From Deltaproteobacteria bacterium (GTDB lineage Bacteria > Desulfobacterota > Desulfarculia > Adiutricales > Adiutricaceae): 11,519 bases of DNA. The DNA lies in NCBI GenBank assembly GCA_031267005.1, contig JAIRZX010000425.1, positions 1-11,519 on the forward strand, given 5' to 3'. Positions 1 through 7,400 of the stretch are shown here, one piece after another (within the stretch, counting starts at the first letter, position 1; each line of letters begins with the position of its first letter). The notes under the pieces were generated by a model. The model had not been told where the DNA came from and made no database searches. It saw only the letters and a list, made by a program, of their open reading frames with translations. A program made the translations under genes and the position numbers.

Positions 1-2
1 CC

Positions 3-89
3 GGCCCTTTCCTATCTCGCGGCGCCCGTGGCCCGCCCCCGGCCCCAGGCCCTTTCCTATCTCGCGGCGCCCGTGGCCCGCCCCCGGCC
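3..89. repeat. 45-bp tandem duplication across the 3' end of the HEPN-like gene
   Basis: A 42-base segment at 3-44 is repeated exactly at 48-89 with a 3-base joint (period 45). The copy at 48-89 encodes the last residues (GRGRATGAAR) and contains the TAG stop at 57-59. The other copy lies just downstream and, in the same frame, carries the same residues and another TAG at 12-14. Confidence 0.9.
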
Positions 90-1433
90 GTTGATACAGT
101 GGGGCGCTGGCGCGCTCCCCTTGAGCCTCACCATGCGCTCGTAGTGCTCGCGGAATTCGTTGTACTTTTCCACTGCGGAAAGCACTTCCCTGAAGGTGGC
201 GACCTTGTTGTGGGCGCCCGCGTGGCGGAGCTGCCTCCACGAGAAGGCGCAGTCCTGGGCCGATTTCTTCGCCGGGTACTGGAAGCGGGGCGTGGCCCGG
301 AGCGTTTGCGTGATGAAGTAGGCCATGGGGGAGATCTCGGTCAGCACGTGGGTTAAGGAGTCCCCCTCCCGCAGGTTGGCCTCCCAGACGTCCGGGCCGT
401 AGGCCATCTCCACCGTCGAGACCAATAGCGACTGCACGTGGTCGACCGCGGGCAGGAACACCTCCCTCTGGGCGGAAGCCACGGCCCTCTCCAGGCCCTC
501 CTTGCCCAAGAGCGCCGGGTGGAGCCTCGAGAAGCCCCCGGCTGTCAGGAGACCCTCGGCCCACAGCTCAACGTCGCGTTTGGAAGTCGGTTTGCGGGGC
601 GGGAGCCCGCCGCTCAAAAGGGGGTGGCGGTCCGCCGCGGCCCCGGCGTCCTGCGGCCAGCCCAGCCTCTCGGCCGTTTTCCGCAAGGGGTGTGACTTCA
701 AAAGCTCTTCCACCTCCTCCAGGCTCTTGGGGCGGGCCGAGACAATCCTGGACATCAGCTCGAAGTCCTCGGAGCACAGCGCCAGGCACATGGGCCTCAT
801 GTAGAGGTATTCGGCCTGGGACATGCTGTCCTGGGCCCGGCTGGAGGCCATCCTGCGCCTGAAGGCCCACTCCAGGTCGCTCTGGCGGATGAGCCCCCAG
901 AAGGCGTGGCGCGTGAGGAAGGGTTCCGAGCGCATCTCCCTGAAGGAGGGCGAAACGACCAAAGCGAGCCTCAGCCCCCTCGGGGACGGGGACGAAGCGT
1001 CCTGGGAGAGCCCCGCCCACTCCGACGCCCCGGCCGCTATCGCCGCCTGTGACCGGAGCGGCAGGGCTTCCAGGCCGGTCAGCGCCAGGAATTTCAGGGA
1101 ACCGTCCTCCTCCAGGGCCTTGAATAGCTCGGGAAGCGAGGGCCTCGCCCCGAAGTCCGGGCGGCGGCCCTCGTCCTCCCAGTCCCAGGCGTCCCTCAGG
1201 ATTGGCACGAGCCCTTCGGGCCCCTCGCCTCCGGCGCCCGCGCCCTCGGCGCGGGACAGGTCGAAGAGCTTCGGGGCCCTGCAGCCCGCGTTTTTCAGAT
1301 CGCGGGACACCGTGCGGACAAGGCTCTCGACCGGAAGCGGGCGCGGGAGCATGACGACCGCGTTCTTGCCGCGGGACAGCGACGAGCTAACGGAGGCCGC
1401 GAAGGCGAGGCCGCTGGGGGTCTTCCAGATCAC
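57..1433 (-). CDS. Candidate effector: P-loop-less NTPase-like N-terminus plus C-terminal HEPN-like domain (458 aa)
   Basis: I do not recognise a named family for the whole protein. The C-terminal region (about residues 320-435) is predicted helical. It contains WRQLRHAGAHNKV, giving R403-x4-H408, the R-x4-6-H signature of HEPN domains, many of which are metal-independent RNases; the motif sits where it usually does, at the start of the last long helix. The N-terminal half looks like an alpha/beta NTPase fold, with hydrophobic strands at about 24-30 (NAVVMLP), 114-120 (KFLALTG) and 154-161 (LRLALVVS), but no GxxxxGK[ST] loop, so it is probably not an active ATPase. The start is GTG, overlapping the upstream giant ATPase gene's TGA as GTGA. 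There is no clear Shine-Dalgarno sequence, so translation is probably coupled. No signal peptide or membrane segment is seen, so it is likely cytoplasmic. I infer an RNase effector or regulatory partner of the ATPase. A non-catalytic HEPN or a plain helical domain is the alternative. Confidence 0.8.
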   Translation of the reverse strand: MIWKTPSGLAFAASVSSSLSRGKNAVVMLPRPLPVESLVRTVSRDLKNAGCRAPKLFDLSRAEGAGAGGEGPEGLVPILRDAWDWEDEGRRPDFGARPSLPELFKALEEDGSLKFLALTGLEALPLRSQAAIAAGASEWAGLSQDASSPSPRGLRLALVVSPSFREMRSEPFLTRHAFWGLIRQSDLEWAFRRRMASSRAQDSMSQAEYLYMRPMCLALCSEDFELMSRIVSARPKSLEEVEELLKSHPLRKTAERLGWPQDAGAAADRHPLLSGGLPPRKPTSKRDVELWAEGLLTAGGFSRLHPALLGKEGLERAVASAQREVFLPAVDHVQSLLVSTVEMAYGPDVWEANLREGDSLTHVLTEISPMAYFITQTLRATPRFQYPAKKSAQDCAFSWRQLRHAGAHNKVATFREVLSAVEKYNEFREHYERMVRLKGSAPAPHCINGRGRATGAAR

Positions 1434-4400
1434 GGAGCGTACCCGCCGCGTCCGGGAGCGGCGTCAAAGCCCGCCGGGACTCTCCCGCCCGCGCTGCCGC
1501 TTATGCTCCAATCCGCGCTCCCGCTTATGCTCCCGCCGCCGGGGGGGAGCCCGGCCCAGTCGGAGGCTCCGTCTTCGGCTGGGCTTCCGGCCCGGGAAGG
1601 GCCGTCGGCGTCCGAGCCACCCTCGGCCGCGAGCTTCAGCGAGGCGAGGTAGCGGCGGTCTATCCAGTAGCGGGCTTCGGCTCCGGAGGCGCCCTGGGGC
1701 CACTGGTCGTCCGGCGGCGGGACAATCAGGGTCAGGCTCCGGAGCAGGCCGAACGCGCCCGCTATCTCATCCGGGGACGGCGCGAGGCCGGGGTAGGCGT
1801 TTCCGGACTCCTTCAAGTGGAGTTCCAGAAGTTCCGGGAACTCAGCCTCCGTGAAGGACGAGTCCCAGAACGACACGAGGAAGTGCCCTATCGCGCGGTA
1901 CAGCGGCGGCGGGTCCGCGATGCCGCAAAGGTCCTTGAAGCCGGCCTCAGCCTGCGGCCCCCCGTCCGGGCTCCCCTCGCTTTCCCGCTCGGCGCCGCGC
2001 TTTCTCTCCTTAAGGCTCCTGAACTCGGGGAGCACCAGCGAGTCCCAGCCGCCGGTCCTCTCCAGAATGCCCTTCGCGAGATCGGCCGCGAGCCCGGCGC
2101 CGTCCAAAAGGGCCGCCACGCTGTTGACGTTCCAGCGCTCCAGGAAATAGACCTCTCCGGGGCCGCCTTCGCCGCCGTTTCCGGGTCCGCTTCCGAGTCC
2201 GTTTCCTACGCCGCTTTCCGGCCCGTTTCCGTGTCCGCTTCCAAGGCCGCGTCCGAGTCCGTTTCCTACGCCGCTTTCCGGCCCGTTTCCGGGTCCGCTT
2301 CCAAGGCCGCTTCCGTGTCCGTTTCCTAGGCCGCTTCCGGGTCCGCCTTCGCCGCCGCTTCCAAAGCCGTTTCCGGGGCGGCCGCCCGCCCCCCCGGCTC
2401 CGGGACGGGCCAGGCATCCCTTGGCGTCCGTTACGCCTATCACTTTGAAAAAGCGCCCCGGGGCCCGCTTCCTCGCGACGAACCTCTCTGCGGCGCCGTA
2501 GACGGCCCAGAATTTCACCGGGTCGCTCGAGCGCACCACCGCCAGCGCCCGGCCGGATTCCGTTTTGGACTTTTCCGAGAACAGTGCGGATATGGCCTCC
2601 GCCTGGCCCTTGGCGTCGAGATCGTCCGGGACGACCAGGACGGAATCCTCCGGGCGCGCCTCCCGGTGGCCGTCCGCGAACAGGGTAGCGAGCGCGGGGA
2701 CTACACGGGAGAGCCCCAGGGCCTCGGAGCCGACTATGACGCGGCACTCGCAGCCGCCCGCGCGGAGCGAGTTTTCGACGGAGTAGGCGAGGGGGCTGGG
2801 AAGCCCCGCGCAGGCCGCGCTTCCGGGAATGAGGCGCCTTATGGCTTCGGGGCCGGGGAGGGGGGGGAATTCCAGGCCCTCGAATTTCTCCAGCTCCGAG
2901 AACAGGTCCCCGTCCGCAAGGAGGAGCTTCAAGATGATCTCGCTTTTGATGGCGAAGCGGTCGCGGGTCCTGCGCAGGAGCCCCAGCCCCTCCATCTCGC
3001 CCATCAGGATCTCCGTCTGGCCGGAGTCTGCGTCGCCGAAGCCCTTGGGGCAGAAGGATTTGAGCTGCTCCAGGACCTCTTGGGCGCCGAAGCCGGCGCG
3101 CCCCTCCCCCGCGCCTTCGCTGTCCTCCATGAAGGCCACGACGTACGCTATCACGCGGTAGCGCAAGTCGAGATCCACCGTCCACTCGAAGCGGGCCCGC
3201 ATCTGCTCCTGGAGTTCGGGGTTGCGGAAGACCCCGTCCATGAGTTCCTTGCCGATCCTGAAGGGGGGCGTCCAGGTTGCGTCCTCGCCCGTGCGGAGCA
3301 CGTGCCGCACCAGCGCGTGGCACACGAGCTGCATGAGGCTCGGGTGGTAGTTCGTCAAAGTGAGGGCCTTGTAGATGAGCGAGGGCGACTCGAAGGCCAT
3401 GCCCAGCGCCTTCATGGGCCGCTCTATGAGGCTGAAGGCGTCCGCGGAGTCCAGGGGGCCTATGCACAAAGGCGTGCCGAAATGCTTCAGGGGATCGTTC
3501 GGGAAGCGCCGGAAGCGCTGCACCGAGTGGGTGCCCGCGAGCACCATCTTGAATCTCCTGCCCGTCGCCTGCATGGCGTCCCGGTAGGCCTCGAGGCGGG
3601 CGAAGCCGCTCTCGCGCTCCGCGTCCAGGAGCCTGTCGCTTTCGTCTATCAGGAGCAGGAGCCTGCGGCACTTCCCCTTCGGCGCGGGCGCGAGGAGCTT
3701 TACGATGCGGGCGGACGCGGCGCCCGGGGCGGCGCCGGGGGCGCCCAGATCGGCCGAGCGGAGCATGGAGTCCACGGTGTCGTCCAGGGTGGCCGCGTAC
3801 CGGGCGCTCTGGTAAAGGACGTAGTCGCCCTCCGACGGGCGGTGGCGGCGGCGCTGGAGCTGCAGGAGCATCGAGGACTTGCCCAGCTGCCTCCCGCCGT
3901 ACACGAGGCAGCTCCCGTGCTGGTTCCACAGCTCGTCTATGTCGCTCTCGCGGCCGTAGAACATCTCCCCGGGCACGGCCCCGGCCGCGTCCGGGGTGTA
4001 GGGGTTGTCCCAGCCGCCCGCCGCCCCCGCCTCCAGCACGGCGGCGGTGCGCTCGAGGGGGTCCAGGCCCGACGCCGAGAGCCAGTCCACGAGGTTGGTG
4101 TCCACCACGACGGGGCAGAGCTTCGCGCGGCGGCAGTCGCGGCCCAGGATTTCGCGGCTGGCGCGGTTCAGCCGGCCGAAGCACAGGACCATCACCGACC
4201 CGGAAGAGTCGTCCGCGTAGGAGCCTACGCGCCTCACGATGTCCCCGGAAGTGAGGGCCCCCCATGCCATGAGTATCGCGTGCCGGCCCTGGGCCTTGGA
4301 ACCCCAGCGCGGGAGCACGGAGCTTATGGCCACGCCGTCCAAGGCGAGCCGCGTCCAGAAGAACGGCCTCCCCTCCGGCTTCCAGTTCTCGGAGAGGTTC

Positions 4401-7400
4401 ACCGTGGCGTCGAAGGCGAACCCGAGGCTCCTCAAAAGCTCCGCCAGCCTCGCGGAGTAGAACCTCCTGGGGGACGAGCTCATGGCCTTGTGCGCGCCCA
4501 GCGTCCTCCATACCGCGGCGAGGCCGTCGCCCGCCCCGCCGCGCTCCCCTTCGCCCCTGGCGGCGTCCGCCTTGGCGCCCCGCCCGTGGATGGAGTCCAG
4601 GGCCCAGTAGAAGGCCTCGGCGTACGACGCGCCGCGCCGCCGCGGGGCCGCTGCGAGGGGCTCCCCGCCCTCCAGCGCCCTTGTTATCCTCCGCAGCTGG
4701 TCCTGCGCGGCGGCGTACTCCCTGTCGGCTATCATGCAGCGGACGAGGGCCTCGGCGTCCTCAGGGACGGCCCAGCGGGATTTCAGCTCCGCCAGCCTCG
4801 CCTCGGCCTTCGCTGACGCCTCCTCCGCCGAGGCGTCCAACTCCGCGCGGATCGCGCGTATCCTCGCCCGGGCCGAGGCGAGCCGCCTCATGACGTCGGG
4901 GCGCCCCTTCAATGCCTCTCCCGCGTCCCGTTCCCGGAGTTCGGGGACGCCCTCCGCGGCCAGCAGGAAGGCCTCCAGCTCCGCCGAATACTCGTCCCGC
5001 TTCAGGCGCTGGATGGCGCCCCCCACGTGCTGCTCCTCCACGGAGTCCCGCGCTTCCGCGAGCTCTATGGCCATGCCGCGGGCGAAGGCGCCGCAGGCGT
5101 CCTTCAAAAGCTCGCCCAGACTGCGCCCGGTGCCGGGGTCCTTCCCGTCCGCGAGTCCGGGGTCAGCGGCCAGCGCCGCGGCCACCAGGTGCGTCCCGTA
5201 ACCGTCGCGGAGCTGGTCCAGGCAGTTTTCGAACTCGCTTTTCCCGTTCAAGAGCGCCTCGAAGAAGCATGCGAAGTCCAGCCCCCCGCCTTCCGCCTCG
5301 ACGGCGGGGCCCCGGGCTTTCAGGAGCCAGAGCCTCAGGCGGGTCTCCAGCTCCGGGAGCCCCGGAGGCGGGGCCTCCGGCGCGCCTTCGTCCTCGAACG
5401 AGGCCGAGTAGCCCCCCGCGAGCTCCGAGAGCACCCTCGAAAGCGCCCTCCCCGCCGCGTCTTCCGGCTGGTCGGGAGGCGGGAGCTCGGGCGGGCCCGC
5501 CATCTCGGAGAGCGACTTCAGCACCTTCAGGAGATGCGTCCTCACCGACGCGTCCCGGCGGGAGCGGAGCCCCGCGCGGTTATGGGCGGCCCACCGCAGC
5601 GCGAGCTCGGCCGCCGCGCGGATCTTCTCGTGGAGCTTGCCCTTGGCGCGGGCGATGATTTTCCTCGGCCCGGCGGACTTGTACATAAGCTTCTGGGTTT
5701 CCTGGATCTGCTTCTGGATGAAGGCATAGTCCGTCCACTCTCCCGCGGAAGCCTCCAGGGCGTCCAGCTCAGCCTCCGAGCGGGCGGCGCGGGCGGCTTG
5801 GACGAGCCCGTAGAGCTCGCCGTTGGGGGAGACCAGGATATGGAAGATGTCGGAGGCCAGCGCGTAGAGTATGGTCTGGCGGGGCGCGTTCGTCGTCCAG
5901 CGTTCCGTTTCCTCTTCCAGGCGGCCCAACTCCTCGGCCCTCCTGGCCTCGGCCGCGGCCTCGCTTATGGTCTCCGCGCCCAGGGTGATTTCGCCGTGCT
6001 CGTTGCGCGTGGCTATTTCGGCCAAAAGCTGCCCGAGCTTGGGCCTTAACTGCCGTTCGGGGGCGAGTTCGCGGAGGAGCCTTACGAGGCCGGGGTCCTG
6101 GAAGGTCAAGCCCGGCCTCACGAGGGACGCCGCCAGGAGGTTCAGTTGCCTTCCGTCCATGGCCGCCATGCGTTCCGGGCCGTCGGCGAGCAGTTCGGAG
6201 AGGCGCCTCAGCGAGTCGTGGTGCAGGTAGCGGCAGTTCGCGCCCAGGTACAGCGTCTCGGCGAGCCAGGGGCCGACCCACCCGCCCGGGTTGGCCCGCG
6301 AGTACCAATACAGCGCCGCGAGCTGCCCGTCGTCCACGAGGTAATTCTCAAGCCCCCTCAGCAGCGCTGAAGCGTCCCCGGCGGCGGGCTCCGGCTCGGG
6401 ACCTGGGCCTGGGCCGGGGACGGCCCTGGCCGCGAGGTACCCGTGCAGCGCGTCGATGTCCTTCTGTCTCAGCTCCAGCTCGGCCAGCCAGGAAGCGTCC
6501 TCCTCCTCCTCCTCCTCCTCCTCCTCCTCCGTAGCAGCAACAGCTACGTCGTCCTTGCCGTCGGTACCGGTCGCGGAGCCCGTCCCGCTCTCGGCACCAT
6601 CGCCTCCGGAACCGACCTCGGCGACCTCGGCGTCCGTCCCGACACTGCCGCCCCGTTCGTCGGATTCGTCCTTGCCGGGAGGGGAAGCCGTCTCGGCTAA
6701 AGGCGGAGCGGGCTCCTGCGCTGATTCCGGTTCAGTATTTGAAATATCTGTAACATCGCTTTTCGCGGACGCCGCATCAACTGAATGCGATATTGAAGAT
6801 CCAGTCCAGTTAAGATCTGACTGGTCAGGCTGTTGCCAGTATGCGAACCGGGAAAGGTCTGGAGGAGATTTTAAGGGACCGGCAGATGCAGGACCGGGCT
6901 CTTTCGCCTCCTCCTTATCCTCCTCCTTATCCTCCTCCTCCTCTTCCTCCTTATCTTCCTCTTCCTCCCTATCCCCCCTATCCCCCCTATCCCCCCTATC
7001 CCCCCTATCCCCCTTATCCTCCTTTCCCTCCTTGGCATCCTTCGCGGGCGCTGGTTTTTCGCAGGCGTCATGAGCTATCGCCTCATGAGTGGTCTCAGCG
7101 GCATCCCGCGAGGCGGGTTGCGATGCGGAGTCAGGTTCGTCCGTCGGAGCCTCACCAGGTTCGCTTGCTTCGGATTCCTTGGAAAGCGCATTCAGCCCAG
7201 GCATAACGTCTGGCGCCTTCTTGGGAGCGCTTGCCACTGAAGGATAGCTATAGTCGGGCTCGGAGTAGGTGTAAGGTACCTTTGGCAGGATCCTGCTCGA
7301 AATCCAGCCAGGGGGGCCGCCATTTAAGATCATGGAAACTAATTCGATCGAGAACCCGTTCAAGGGGAAAGTTCGATTGCGATTGATGCCGGACCTGGAT

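Noticed and set aside
2010..4511. Long minus-strand open frame (833 codons) in another frame of the same region
   Set aside because: It is Arg/Pro/Gly-rich with runs such as RKRTRKR that mirror the Gly repeat in the true frame. The true frame has the intact ATPase motifs.
2666..4816. Long plus-strand open frame (716 codons) opposite the ATPase domain
   Set aside because: It is antisense to the segment with clear Walker motifs, has no recognisable domain, and its Gly/Ala/Arg/Glu/Val-rich composition is what a GC-rich antisense shadow produces.
6969..7013. Arg-Gly-Asp motifs suggesting an adhesin
   Set aside because: RGD arises automatically from the GDR repeat. The protein has no signal peptide or membrane segment and carries a cytoplasmic-type ATPase.
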